From Amphiura filiformis (Eukaryota; Echinodermata; Ophiuroidea; Amphilepidida; Amphiuridae), in NCBI RefSeq assembly GCF_039555335.1, contig NC_092641.1:30130848-30194847 (forward strand): a stretch of 64,000 bases of DNA. Direction: 5' to 3'. This document shows positions 9,870-20,845 of the stretch, piece by piece. How positions within the stretch are numbered: position 1 is the first letter of the stretch; each line of letters opens with the position of its first letter. The position numbers were made by a program, and so were the translations under genes. The notes below the pieces were generated by a model, which saw only the letters and a program-made list of their open reading frames with translations, was not told where the DNA came from and did not search any database.

Positions 9870-10068
9870 TCTAGTAAAAGTGGCACAATTGTGATTTTAC
9901 CCCTTCGTTGTTAACTAATCATATCTCGAGATTTAAAAAAGCAAATTGAAAAGAACAAACTTATTTGAGAGCTAAGACTATGCCCTTGACGTTATGTCAC
10001 AACGGTATTTTCTAGTTGCTAAAGAGGGCGCTTTTCACTTGCATAATTGTTTTTGAGACAGGCTGTAT
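9870..10068. mobile_element. Relative of the TA element at 34342-36716 (uninterrupted copy)
   Basis: The sequence shares AGTGGCACAATTGTGATTTT, CTCGAGATT, GTCACAACGGTATTTTCTA and the terminal TTTTTGAGACAGGCTGTA with 34342-36716. It carries the undisturbed junction TTGAGAGCTAAGAC, which in the other copy is split by a 1357-bp insertion. The left end differs or is lost. It lies in intron 1 of gene A. Confidence 0.65.
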
Positions 10069-10809
10069 ATTGATCAAATTTCCCAATCATAGTGCATAAA
10101 AATTGTAGGAATGCCTTTAAGCCTCCTCTGGCCACCACCTGGGCATCCAGCATTTTATAACATGTAATTTTCCAACCGTGCAACACAGCAATGATGGGCA
10201 ATTGGCAATGATGTATTAAATAGGGTTGTTGTCAAGTAGAATTTTCAAGGTCCGATGTTGGCAAGTTGTCGACAGAGCAATACATCAATCAAGTCCAAAT
10301 ATTAAGTTCAGAGATCACATTATGCGTTGTTTATATTTCATAATATAATCATCGGTAACTCGCCATTACAAAATGAAGTCTATTGATCCACCCTATCATT
10401 GTAATGTTACCGTACTCATTACTCAATTATTACTTTCTTTTTATATATACCTTGAAGTTATTTCATGGTCAATAATTGTAATCTTAAGCTTATCTCTAAT
10501 ATTTTTAATGACTAGTCTTTGTCGATAATTAGCCCATGCTTGCTGACAATCGGGAAAACTGGGAAAATTGCTTTGTCGACAATATTGTCGACAACAGCCT
10601 TGTCGACAACAACCCTAGTATTAAACAAAAGGATAGTGGGAAATAAATACTGGCCTAGGCTACAGCAGTGGTCCCAGCGGTCAGGAATGTTATAAGACTC
10701 TCAGCTACAAGTTGGGACCATAATCACATTATCCTTTTTCACATCCATATATGCCTTTTAAATGGTGACTCTTTTAACCATGTTTAATTTATTGTTATAA
10801 TACATACAG
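10069..10809 (+). other. Intron 1 sequence of gene A, no recognised feature
   Basis: No coding frame, clear repeat or conserved block relative to gene B was seen. The final bases ATACATACAG form the acceptor for the next exon. The spacing of this exon to the 5' block is 3.5 kb, compared with 4.0 kb in gene B. Confidence 0.5.
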
Positions 10810-10820
10810 ATTCACATAAC

Positions 10821-10970
10821 ATGGATTTTGTTGGTAATAACTGGCAGGAACGACCACCTCCTGTTGATGTGAGAACACCATATACATGTAGCACAGTAAA
10901 CTGGCCGTCAACAAGTTGGGGCTGCGATGCTGAAACACAGACCTTATCACATCATGAACTTGTCAGTGAG
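10821..10970 (+). CDS. Zinc-finger gene A, first coding exon
   Basis: The exon probably spans 10810-10970: acceptor CAG|ATTCAC and donor GAG|GTATGT. Translation begins at ATG 10821 (AACATGG, good context) and gives 50 codons starting MDFVGNNWQERPPPVDVRTP and containing NWPSTSWGCDAETQTLSHHE before LVSE. Gene B has an exon with the same splice sites, the same phase-0 end and about 75 percent identical residues (MDFVGSNWQEQPAPVDVREP). Conservation of frame across mostly conservative changes shows it is coding. The peptide has no recognised domain; it forms the N-terminus that joins ALKAMITDRL in the next exon. An upstream start in the 5' block is possible but both copies have stops there. Confidence 0.75.
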
Positions 10971-11525
10971 GTATGTATGGGTACAGGGTGAATCTGGGAT
11001 GCAGATTCGCAGACATTGCCACTTCATGCTCTATTGCTCTTGCCAGGGAGGGATTGGGTAGACACGGTGGGTCTGAGACACATACATTGCCACTTCATGA
11101 CCTTGTTAGGGAGGTACATATGCACTGGCGTGTCCAGGATCTTTTCCTGCGGGGGGCTCAGCCCCTCTTTCAGATTTATGCGGGGGGCTTAATGGCTAAA
11201 ATCGCCAAAAACCGGCTGATTTTACATGATTTTTAACAAAGTGCGGGGGGCTTCAGCACCCAAAGCCCCCCCTGGACACGCCACTGATATGTATGGATAC
11301 AGGGTGAATCTGAGATGCTGAGTCGCAGACATTGCCACTTCATGCTCTTGCCATGGAGGTATTGGGTAGACAGGGTGGGTCTGAGACACATACATTGCCA
11401 CTTCATGACCTTGTTAGGGAGGTATGTATGGATACAGGGTGAATCTGAGATGCTGAGTCACAGGCAGTGCCACTTCATGCTCTTGCCAGGGAGGTATTTG
11501 GTAGACAGGGTGGGTCTGAGACGCG
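10971..11525 (+). repeat. Intronic array derived from the exon end and 5' splice site
   Basis: Five degenerate units of about 65-70 bp follow the donor directly. Each contains text like ACATTGCCACTTCATG, CTCTTGCCAGGGAG and GTATGTATGGATACAGGG, matching the exon end (CACATCATGAACTTGTCAG, TGAG|GTATGTATGG). Each therefore carries a donor-like GGGAG|GTAT. Gene B has only one such extra unit (30633-30710). Unit 2 is broken by a 164-bp MITE. Use of any extra donor adds an early stop (GTA TGT ATG GGT ACA GGG TGA). Confidence 0.7.
11123..11286. mobile_element. Short MITE with CACTGGCGTGTCC ends
   Basis: Ends are CACTGGCGTGTCCAGG and its near complement CCTGGACACGCCACTG. ATATG is repeated on both sides (11118-11122, 11287-11291). 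Poly-G tracts (GCGGGGGGCT) sit just inside both ends. The neighbouring uninterrupted unit at about 11401-11445 shows the site without it. Confidence 0.7.
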
Positions 11526-11759
11526 AAGGCCTGCTAGATTCGCGTCGCATCACTTGCAATGGTGAGTTCGATAAAGAATGAGAACCACTCGGTATACGCA
11601 CACATTTGTTCAGCAATTTGATATAACACAATCAAATAAATCAAACATGAACAAAGACAAACACAACTAGAAACCACAGTTGTGTTTGACCAAACACGAA
11701 TATCTATGCCCGTGACCACACCCAACGCCCCCTTCCCCTATTCACAAAACGAAAACTTA

Positions 11760-12055
11760 TACCCCTTGGTATAAGCTTTAAATGATATAAGTATCATTAT
11801 CATAGCACCTAAAATAAAAAAAAACGCCCAATTGGGCGCCAAATGCAAAAAATTAGTGACCATCATGTGAAAGCCCTTGTTATAAACTTTATTTGATATA
11901 AGTATCATCCTCATAGCACCTAAAATAAAAAAGCGCCCAATTGGGCGCCAAATCCAAAGGCCCTTTTATAAGCTTTAATTGATATAAGTATCATCCTCAT
12001 AGCACTTAAAATAAAAAAGCGCCCAATTGGGCGCCAAATCTAAAAAAACGGGTGA
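11760..12055. repeat. ~100-bp units with GCGCCCAATTGGGCGC palindrome
   Basis: Three units carry AAACTTTAATTGATATAAGT then CATCCTCATAGCACCTAAAA and the perfect 16-bp palindrome GCGCCCAATTGGGCGC. Three more units with the same text are at 13020-13350 in the next higher-order unit; one there has lost a G from the palindrome. Confidence 0.8.
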
Positions 12056-12309
12056 CCACCCCCTTGGTCACCCCCTTACAAACCGTGACAACCCTTAACC
12101 CTCCTAACACCCATTAACCAACCATACGCCATGTCCCACAATGACAGCCTTTTGAGGTGGTCCAAGGCACCAATATCAAAATGCTTACACATTCCCTTTT
12201 AAGGGAATTTTTGTCAAGTGATCAATTTCCATGACGTACGATTCGGGCCGTTACCATTGCAAACACATGTAGCTAACAAAACGCTACCTATTGCGCTACA
12301 CTGTGTTAA

Positions 12310-12890
12310 TATTTTGTACCTAGTTTGCTTTTAAAGCCTTTGAACTTTGAAATCTGGGGTTGCGGCTACCACAGAATACATCTGGGGTCATGGGCCATCA
12401 TTGTACCAAGTATGAACCCTGAGGGCGCTGTAGTTCTTGAACTAGAGCTATTTGAAATTTTACACATATTGCTCCCTGTAGCCCATGACCTTTGACCTCT
12501 GGGGTCGATGTTAATTCAGGAAATATCTAAGGGTCATGGGCCATCATTGTACCAAGCATGAAACCTGAGGCGCTTATAGTTCTTTAGCTAAAGCGGTTTT
12601 AAGTTTTACATATATTGCCCCCTGTAGCCTGTGACCTTTGACCTCTGGGGTCGAGGCTACCATAAGTTACTTCTAGGATCATGGGCCATCATTAAACTAA
12701 GTATGAACCCTGAGGGCGCTATAATTCTTGAGCTAGAGCTGTTTGAAATTTTACACATATTGCCCCCTGTAGCCCATGACCTTTGACCTCTGGGGTCGGG
12801 AGTACCCTAGGATGATGCTAGGGGTCATGGGTCATAACTATACTAAGTTTGGGCCCCGAGGCTACTGTGGTTCTTGAGCTAGAGGAGTGC
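12310..12890. repeat. ~150-bp units carrying TGACCTTTGACCT (set 1)
   Basis: Units share GGTCATGGGCCATCATTGTA, CCAAGTATGAACCCTGAGGG, CGCTGTAGTTCTTGAGCTAG and CCCATGACCTTTGACCTCTG. Perfect direct-repeat-1 motifs are at 12486, 12632 and 12777. Parallel sets are at 13620-14190 (13785, 13931, 14077), 15560-15860 (15730) and 16640-17220 (16810, 16967, 17103). Confidence 0.85.
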
Positions 12891-14344
12891 AAAAAGTGGT
12901 CTTAAGAAGAAGAAGGAGAAGGAGGAGAAGGAAAACTAGAAACCACTTGTGTTTGAGCAAACACGAATATCTATGCCCGTGACCCCACCCCTTAACCAAG
13001 CACTCCCAATTCAAAAGTTACTGACCAACATGTGAAAGCCCTTGTTATAAACTTTAATTGATATAAGTATCAATCATCCTCATAGCACCTAAAAAAAAAA
13101 AAGCGCCCAATTGGGCGCCAAATCAAAAGTTGGTGACCACCATGTGAAAGCCCTTGTTATAAACTTTAATTGATATAAGTATTATCCCCATTGCACCTTA
13201 AATATAAAAGCGCCCAATTGGCGCCAAATCAAAAGTTGGTGACCATTATATGGAAGTCCTTTTTATAAGCTTTAATTGATATAAGAATCATCCTCATAGC
13301 ACTTAAAATATTTAAAAAGCGCCCAATTGGGCGCCAAATCTAAAAAACTGGTGACCACCCCTTGGTCACCCCCTTACAAACCGTGACAACCCTTAACCCT
13401 CCTAACACCCATTAACCAACCATACTCCATGTCCCACAATGACAGCCTTTTGAGGTGGTCCAAGGCACCAATATAAAAATTCCTACACATTCCCTTTTAA
13501 GGATATTTTTGTTAAGTGATCAATTTCCTTGACGTACGATTCGGGCCGTTATCATTGCAAACACAGGTAGCTAACAAAACGCTACCTATTGCGTTACACT
13601 GTGTTAATAGGTTGTACCTAGTTTGCTTTTTAAAGCCTTTGAACTTTGACCTCTGGAGTTGTGGCTACCATAGAATACATCTAGGGTCATGGGCCATCAT
13701 TGTACCAAGTATGAACCCTGAGGGCGCTGTAGTTCTTGAGCTAGAGCTGTTTGAAATTTTACACATATTGCTCCCTGTAGCCCATGACCTTTGACCTCTG
13801 GGGTCGATGTTAATTCAGGAAATATCTAAGGGTCATGGGCCATCATTGTACCAAGCATGAACCCTGAGGGTGCTATAGTTCTTTAGCTAAAGCGGTTTTA
13901 AAAATTACACATATTGCTCCCTGTAGCCTGTGACCTTTGACCTCTGGGGTCGTGGCTACCATAAGTTACTTCTAGAGGTCATGGGCCATCATTATACTAA
14001 GTATGAACCCTGAGGGCGCTGTAGTTCTTGAGCTAGAGCTGTTTGAAATTTTACACATATTGCCCCCTGTAGCCCATGACCTTTGACCTCTGGGGTCGAG
14101 GTACTCTAGGATGATGCTAAGGGCCATGGGCCATCAGTATACCAAGTTTGGGCCCAGAGGCTGCTTTGGTTCTTGAGCTAGAGGGGTGCAAAAGTGATCT
14201 TGAGAAGAAGAAGAAGAAGAAGAAGAAGGAGAAGGAGAAGACTAAACAGAACAAAGACAATATCTATGCCACCGTTCCACGGGCATAGATAACTAGAAAC
14301 CACAGTTGTGTTTGACCAAACACGAATATCTATGCCCGTGGCCC

Positions 14345-15410
14345 ACACTCTCTCTAACACCCCACCAGACCATCACTCTCTTATACTCCACCAGACACTC
14401 ACTCGCTCTAAAACACCACCAGACTGGACCACACTCTCTCTAATACCCCACCAGACCCTCACTCTCTCTTATACTCCACCAGACACTAACTCGCTCTAAA
14501 ACACCATCAGGCTGACCCATACTCTCTCTAATGCCCCACCCAGCCATCACTCTCTCTTATACTCCACCAGACACTCACTCGCTCTAAAACACCAACAGGC
14601 TGACCCATACTCTCTCTAATACCCCAACAAGCCTTCACTCTCTCTTATATTCCACCAGACACTCACTCGCTCTAAAACACCAACAGGCTGACCCAAACTC
14701 TCTCTCTCTCTCTAATACCCCACCATGCCATCACTCTCTCTTATACTCCACCAGACACTCACTAGCTCTAAAACACCACCAGACTGGCACACACTCTTTC
14801 TAATACCCCACCAGACCCTCACTCTCTCTTATACGCCACCAGACACTCACTCGCTCTAAAACACCACCAGGCTGACCCAAACTCTCTCTAATACCCCACC
14901 CAGCCATCACTCTCTCTTATACTCCACCAGACACTCACTCGCTCTAAAACACCAACAGGCTGACCCATACTCTCTCTAATACCCCAACAAGCCTTCACTC
15001 TCTCATATATTCCACCAGACACTCACTCGCTCTAAAACACCAACATGCTGACCCATACTCTCTCTCTAATACCCCACCAAGCCTTCACTCTCTCTTATAC
15101 TCCACCAGACACTCACTCGCTCTAAAAACACCACCAGGCTGACCCCAACTCTCTCTAATACCCCACCCAGCCATCACTCGCTCTTATACTCCACCAGACA
15201 CTCATTAGCTCTAAAACACCCCCAGATTGGCGCACACTCTCTCTAATACCTCACCAGACCCTCACTCTCTCTTATAATCCACCAGACACTCACTCGCTCT
15301 AAAACACCACCAGGCTGGCCCAAACTCTCTCTAATACCCCACCAAGCCATCACTCTCTCTTATACTCCATCAGACCCTCACTCTCTGAAACACCACCAGA
15401 CTGGAGAATA
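14345..15410. repeat. ~84-bp CACTCTCTCTAATACCCCACC minisatellite
   Basis: About twelve units alternate ACTCTCTCTAATACCCCACC, TCTCTTATACTCCACCAGAC and ACTCACTCGCTCTAAAACAC. A shorter array of the same unit is at 16035-16435. Units differ by small substitutions and by CT slippage. They form the core of the third and fourth higher-order units, where the first two have GCGCCC units instead. Confidence 0.85.
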
Positions 15411-17440
15411 CCCCTTTAATCCCAAAACATTGTGTCCCTTTAAGCGGTTAACCTCTTAACCCCATTGTACGTCTTGACGTATATTTGAAGCCTTCATCAT
15501 TGCAAATACAGGTAGCTACCAAAATGCTACCTATTGCGATACACTGTGTTAACCGGTCGTACCTATTTTGCTTTTTAAAGCATATGAACTTTGACCTCTG
15601 GGGTTGCGGCTAGCATAGCATACTTCTAGGGTCATAGGCCATCATTGTACCAAGTATGAACCCTGAGGGCGCTATAGTAGTTGAGCTAGAGCTGTTTGAA
15701 ATTTTACACATATTGCCCCCTGTAGCCCATGACCTTTGACCTTTGGGGTCGGGGGTACCCTAGGATGTATCTAGGGGTCATGGGCCATCATTGTACCAAG
15801 TATGAGCCCAGGGGCTACTTTAGTTCCTGAGCTAGAGGGGTGCAAAGGACTGATCTTGAGAAGAAGGAGAAGGAGAACTAGAAACCACAGTTGTGTTTGA
15901 CCAAACACGAATATCTATGCCCGTGATGACCATACCTAACCCCCTTCCCCTATTCACAAACGAAAACTTGGTGAGCACCATGTGAAACCCCTTGTTTTAA
16001 ACTTTCATTTGATATACATGTAATGCTCATAACACTAGACTGGCCCACACTCTCTCAATACCCTACCAAGCCTTCACTCTCTCTTATACCCCATCAGACC
16101 ATCAATCTCTCTAAAACACCACCAGACTGGACCACACTCTCTCTAATACCCACCAGACCCTCACTCTCTCTTATACTCCACCAGACACTCACTCGCTCTA
16201 AAAGCTTCTAAAACACCACCAGGCTGACCCATACTCTCTCTAATACCCCACCAAGCCTTAACTCTCTCTTATACTCCACTATACACGCACTCTCTCTAAA
16301 ACACCACCAGACTGGCCCACACTCTCTCTAATAGTAATACCCTACCAAGCCTTCACTCTCTCTTATACCCCATCAGACCCTCACTCTCTCTAAAATATCA
16401 CCAGACTGGACCAAACTCTCTTTAATACCCCACCCTTCAACCAACCACACCCCTTGTCCCATCATGACAACCTTTTGAGGTGGTCCAAGGAACCAAAATC
16501 AAAATGCCTACACATTCCCTTTTAAGGGAATTTTTGTCAAGTGATCAGTTTTCTTGGCGTACGATTCAGACCGTTATCATTGCAAACACAGGTAGCTAAT
16601 AAAATACTACCTATTGCGCTGCACTGTGTTAATAGGTCGTACGTATTTTGCTTTTTAAAGTATTTAGACTTTGACCTCTGGGGATGCGGCTAATATAGAA
16701 TACATCAAGGGTCGTGGGTCATCAATGTGCCAAATATGAACCCTGAGGGCGCTGTAGTTCTTGAACTAGAGCTGTTTGAAATTTTGCACATATTGCTCAC
16801 TGTAGCCCATGACCTTTGACCTCTGGGGTCGATGTTACTGCACGAAATATCTAAGGGTCATGGGTCATCATTGTATGAAGCATGAACCCTGAGGGCGTTA
16901 TAGTTCTTGAACTAAAGCTGTTTTAAAAATTTACACATATTGCCCCCTGTAGCCTGTGACCTTTGACCTCTGGGGTCGAGGCTACCATAAGTTACTTCTA
17001 GGGATCATGGGCCATCATTATGCTAAGTATGAACCCTGAGGGCGCTATAGTTCTTGAGCTAGAGCTGTTTGAAATTTTACACATATTGCCCCCTGTAGCC
17101 CATGACCTTTGACCTCTGGGGTCGAGGGTACCCTAGGATGTATCTAGGGGTCATGGGCCATCATTGTACCAAGTATGGGCCCAGGGGCTACTTTAGTTCC
17201 TGAGCTAGAGGTGTGCAAAGAAGTGGTCTTGAGGAGGAGGAGGAAAAGGAGAAGACTAAACACAACAAATACAATATCTATGCCCCGTTGCACGGTCATA
17301 GATAAGGAGGAGAAGGAGAAGTCGAAGACTAAACACAACAAATACAATATCTATGCCCCGTTGCACGGGCATAGATAAGGAGAAGACTAAACAGAACAAA
17401 TACAATATCTATGCCACCGTTCCACGGGCATAGATAATTC

Positions 17441-17688
17441 TCTTCAAATATGCGCAAAGCACTTGTAACCTCAGACCTGATTCTTTTGTCATTACGAAAT
17501 GTTATCTACAAGAAAGTTTGAAGTTATTGAACTTATTGCGTTCAAGGTATATTCGGTAAATTGTTGTGTCAACAACTGACTCTGGGGTAAGCTGCAAGTT
17601 CCCTTTGAATCACTGCAATATTTGCAGCTGAACGACCAGTTCTTGGACGTCCGTTCCGTGCTTTGCATCTATTCATCACACTTCCGAG
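17441..17688 (+). other. Intron 2 sequence of gene A, nothing recognised
   Basis: Ordinary AT-moderate sequence lies between the satellite and a hAT-type MITE. No frame or repeat is convincing. Confidence 0.4.
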
Positions 17689-17985
17689 CAAGCCTTGAAA
17701 TAAGCGGGCACGGGGAGCAAATTTGCTCTCGTAAAGCCACCAATTGCTCCTGGTCCTTGTACAATTCACATGAACCAGGAGCAATTTTCTAGAACAAATT
17801 GCTCCTGGTTACAGTTTTGCACTTGATGCAGTAGTGCTGGTATTATACGCAGAAAATGATTACTATTCGTAAATTGCTCCTGTTTCTTCAGAAATTGCTC
17901 CTGGTTGTTGTAAAATCCCAGTGAACCAGGAGCAATGTTCAAAAACAAATTTCTCCTGGTTCCAGTCTGCTTATTTCAAGGCTTG
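17689..17985. mobile_element. hAT-type MITE, 8-bp TSD CTTCCGAG
   Basis: Ends CAAGCCTTGAAATAAGC and the exact complement GCTTATTTCAAGGCTTG are flanked by CTTCCGAG at 17681-17688 and 17986-17993. The 297-bp interior repeats ACCAGGAGCAATTT in both orientations. The CA-rich short TIR with an 8-bp duplication is the hAT pattern. It lies in intron 2 of gene A. Confidence 0.85.
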
Positions 17986-18475
17986 CTTCCGAGGTTGTGA
18001 AAGTTGTTCTTATGTAGAGTTATGGTAGGTTTCGGTGGGATCTTACGTTTGGGAAAGCCAAACGACCATTAGATGAAGCTGTCAATCTGGTCATAGAAAA
18101 TAATTAGAATGATTCTTTTAGTCATAATTCGAAATTCAATTTGGCATATATGTGACACAATCTGCTCCATGGGGGCCAAAGGAGGCATTTTTGAAAATTG
18201 AGTTACAATAATTATTGAGTTACAATAATTATTACCTTATAAACAATAGGCTGTCAGATACTGAAAACACCAAAGGTCTAGCATACTTGTTTCTAAAATT
18301 CTGAAGATTTGTGTTGTGTATTTTCTTATGTATTTTATTGTTTTTTACTCCATATTTTTGCCTTTATCTCAATTTCAAATTTGCCGCCTTTGGCTCCCAT
18401 GGACCAGATCATGTCACATATATGGCCATAGCTTTTAAAAGGAATATTAATTGCATTTTTGTATTATATTTTCAG

Positions 18476-20845
18476 GCACTCAAAGCCATGATAACAGACC
18501 GTCTGAGGAGTAAAGGCCTCCCTCTGATAGCCTGCGCTCATACAAGAGGATTTCAGCTTCAGAACATCATCAATGGCATAGTTGAGAGTCATAGGGTTAC
18601 ATGCAAACAACCCAATCAGGTTCAACACCAAGGGAATACCTCACTACATGAAGTTGACGATGATGAAAATGAGGTCCAGGAAGCATCTCGGTTGATAGAA
18701 GAATTGAGTAGTGCTTTAAGCCAACCAATGCAGCAACATTCTGGGTCTGGCAAGGCAACAACTACAGGTATTCGACAACTGAGGAAGAGACACATGGGTA
18801 ATACAGAGTCTGGTGCACCACTTGAGCGTAAAAAAGCAAAGAGAGCACCAAAAGGGACAGTATACCCGTGTGCAAAATGCAGCACGACGTTTAGTATGCA
18901 AAAAGATTTGATTAAGCACTACAATACCGTGCATTCGTTATGTAGGCCCTTTAAATGCGACAAGTGTGAATTGTGGTTTAAAACTAATAGCGAACGAACT
19001 AAGCACATCAAGGCAGTGCATCTAAATTTACACAAGTTTTATTGTTCTATTTGTAACAGGGGATGTAGTTCACAGAACAAGTTAATTGAACATGAGAACA
19101 TTCATTTAAAAGACAAAGATAGGCCTATAAAATGCAAGTATTGCAATAAGGGTTTTCCATCCACAAAAGACTTGAAAGTTCATGTTAGAACTCATGAAGT
19201 AGAGACAAAAGTCCAGTGTGAGCTGTGCACAGCAAGGTTTGTGTCATTCAACCACAGCTACAAATGTCACATGAAACTCGTACACAAAGCACACGTTAGG
19301 TATGAGAGTAATAAATGTTTACTCTGTGACAAAGAATTTGGAGAATTTAAACAGCGCCCTCTTCTAATGGAACACATGAAGGAAAACCATAGCGACATGG
19401 GATTTGCTTGCAAAGAGTGCGGAAGGAAATGTGATACCGCAGCTAAGTTGGCAACTCATGAGCAAAGTGTACACAGGAGGGTACCCGTATCTGCCTATAA
19501 CCCAAAGAAGGTGGATGTTGGGGTTGGTGATGTATCACGAGAGTTATTGATGTGCAAATTATGTGGGGGAATGTTTGCACTTCGAACCGCTCTAGATCAA
19601 CATTTGCCAATTCATTTCAACAATGAGGATGCCCTTTCGAAAAAAGAGCTAGCAGAAATTGTCGACATGCAGGTGGAAGCTTCTATTACCAGCTACCAGC
19701 TATCGAAAATTGCCACAAGTTTGATTGAAAAAATAGATTCACATTCACATGTCAGAAAATCTTCCAAAAAGAAAAAAAGGAAGAGGTTGAATGCTCCAAA
19801 GAAGTCACCAGTTGCTCTAAAGGTTAAACATCAACAGAAAGGAAGGGACAAAAGTTGCCAATCACAGACACCAGTATTGAAAAATAGAAGAGAACCAGAC
19901 AAGAGCATTGTTCAAAGTACAACTGCTGTGAGCAGTCCGAATGACAACAGTGTTAGTGATCAATCTGGAAAAACTGAACCAGGAAACGAAGATAATATGC
20001 GAGAGGGTGTAATTTGTAGTGCAACTTTATCAAGTCAGTCAAAGAAAGGTGAAGTTGAGAGCAAACAGTTGAGTAAAAAGAGTCTCCAACCTGAAATATG
20101 CACAACAGTAAACAGTAATACTACTGGTCGAAAGTATTTATCAGCTCCCGGTCACCCGACTTTAATTGTTGATCAAAGTGCAAGCCAGTCAGCTGAAGGT
20201 AGCAATCAAGACGTAGAAAGTCACCAAACTGAAGTAACTAAACCGAGAAACAGAAACACTGTGGAAGATGGAATGAAGAGAAGTCAGCGTATCGTACTGA
20301 AATCAGAAAGCAAAAATGATGCTGAAATGATGGTAGAGAGGAGTACTACCACAGTAGGTGAATCAAAAGAGAACCAACATGATAGCAGCAAAACAGATGG
20401 GCAACTGGTAAACGCAGCAAAAGTTTGCAGCAAACCACAGCTCCAGATACGCTTACCGCCTGGTGTAATATCGGGAGGTAAAGCACCAAATCCGGACCAA
20501 GTTAGGGAGATGATTCGGACAGGAAAAATGACAATATCCATGAAAGTTCCTGTGACAAAGTTGACACCGACATCTTCATCTATTCAACAGAGTACAAGTA
20601 AAACACTGGTTTTAATGGACAGTACATCTACTCCAGGGATCATAAATAAAACTCTTGCCTTAGATGAGCCTTTTCCGGTTAGTTTGCATGTGGCAAACGA
20701 TGAGAACGCTTCATCTAAATCTGATGCCGAGGCTGCATCCTCAGCTGAGTCTGATACCAAGGCTTCATCCTCATCTGAGTATGATACCGTGGCTGCATCC
20801 TCATCTACGTCTGATGCCAAGGTTGAATCCTCCTCCAATGTCTGA
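18476..20845 (+). CDS. Zinc-finger gene A, main exon (eight C2H2 fingers)
   Basis: The acceptor TATATTTTCAG|GCACTC at 18475/18476 is identical to that of gene B and keeps phase 0 from the previous exon. The open frame upstream of the acceptor is intron. The predicted protein (about 839 residues with the first exon) has a conserved ALKAMITDRLRSKGLPLIAC segment, a basic ERKKAKRAPK possible nuclear signal near residue 170, then eight C2H2 fingers between about 180 and 430, e.g. CAKC...HYNTVH, CDKC...HIKAVH, CELC...HMKLVH and CKLC...HLPIH. A basic KKKKRKR near 481, a long polar tail, and a conserved PQLQIRLPPGVISGGK/MTISMKVPVTKL motif follow. Nuclear nucleic-acid binding is the family expectation; no orthologue name can be given. 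The tail enters a 10-residue repeat, where a +1 insertion near 20836 brings the stop at 20843. Confidence 0.85.
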   Translation, partial: ALKAMITDRLRSKGLPLIACAHTRGFQLQNIINGIVESHRVTCKQPNQVQHQGNTSLHEVDDDENEVQEASRLIEELSSALSQPMQQHSGSGKATTTGIRQLRKRHMGNTESGAPLERKKAKRAPKGTVYPCAKCSTTFSMQKDLIKHYNTVHSLCRPFKCDKCELWFKTNSERTKHIKAVHLNLHKFYCSICNRGCSSQNKLIEHENIHLKDKDRPIKCKYCNKGFPSTKDLKVHVRTHEVETKVQCELCTARFVSFNHSYKCHMKLVHKAHVRYESNKCLLCDKEFGEFKQRPLLMEHMKENHSDMGFACKECGRKCDTAAKLATHEQSVHRRVPVSAYNPKKVDVGVGDVSRELLMCKLCGGMFALRTALDQHLPIHFNNEDALSKKELAEIVDMQVEASITSYQLSKIATSLIEKIDSHSHVRKSSKKKKRKRLNAPKKSPVALKVKHQQKGRDKSCQSQTPVLKNRREPDKSIVQSTTAVSSPNDNSVSDQSGKTEPGNEDNMREGVICSATLSSQSKKGEVESKQLSKKSLQPEICTTVNSNTTGRKYLSAPGHPTLIVDQSASQSAEGSNQDVESHQTEVTKPRNRNTVEDGMKRSQRIVLKSESKNDAEMMVERSTTTVGESKENQHDSSKTDGQLVNAAKVCSKPQLQIRLPPGVISGGKAPNPDQVREMIRTGKMTISMKVPVTKLTPTSSSIQQSTSKTLVLMDSTSTPGIINKTLALDEPFPVSLHVANDENASSKSDAEAASSAESDTKASSSSEYDTVAASSSTSDAKVESSSNV

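Larger units (their letters stand above)
11667..17440. repeat. Higher-order repeat, four head-to-tail units (Helentron/HINE-like)
   Basis: A fixed head, CTAGAAACCACAGTTGTGTT followed by AATATCTATGCCCGTG, occurs at 11667, 12936, 14293 and 15878. Each unit then carries minisatellite cores, a block of DR1-containing repeats and a GAAGAAGGAGAAGG tail. At two unit ends (14262-14292, 17273-17437) lies a hairpin, TATCTATGCC...GGCATAGATA, followed at 14293 by CTAG. The head and tail share ATATCTATGCCCGTG in opposite orientation. Subterminal inverted repeats, a 3' hairpin near CTAG and a minisatellite core are the described layout of non-autonomous Helentrons. No helicase is present, so this remains inference. 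The array fills most of intron 2 of gene A. Confidence 0.6.

Noticed and set aside
14345-15410. Possible CRISPR-like array of regularly spaced repeats
   Set aside because: Units are contiguous and diverged, without unique spacers, and the DNA is eukaryotic; it is a minisatellite.
11667-17440. Possible hammerhead ribozyme in the satellite
   Set aside because: The conserved CTGATGA and GAAA core could not be found in the right arrangement.
18311-18475. N-terminal MLCIFLCILLFFTPYF as a signal peptide of gene A
   Set aside because: It precedes the acceptor TATATTTTCAG shared with gene B, where the upstream text differs; it is intron read in frame.
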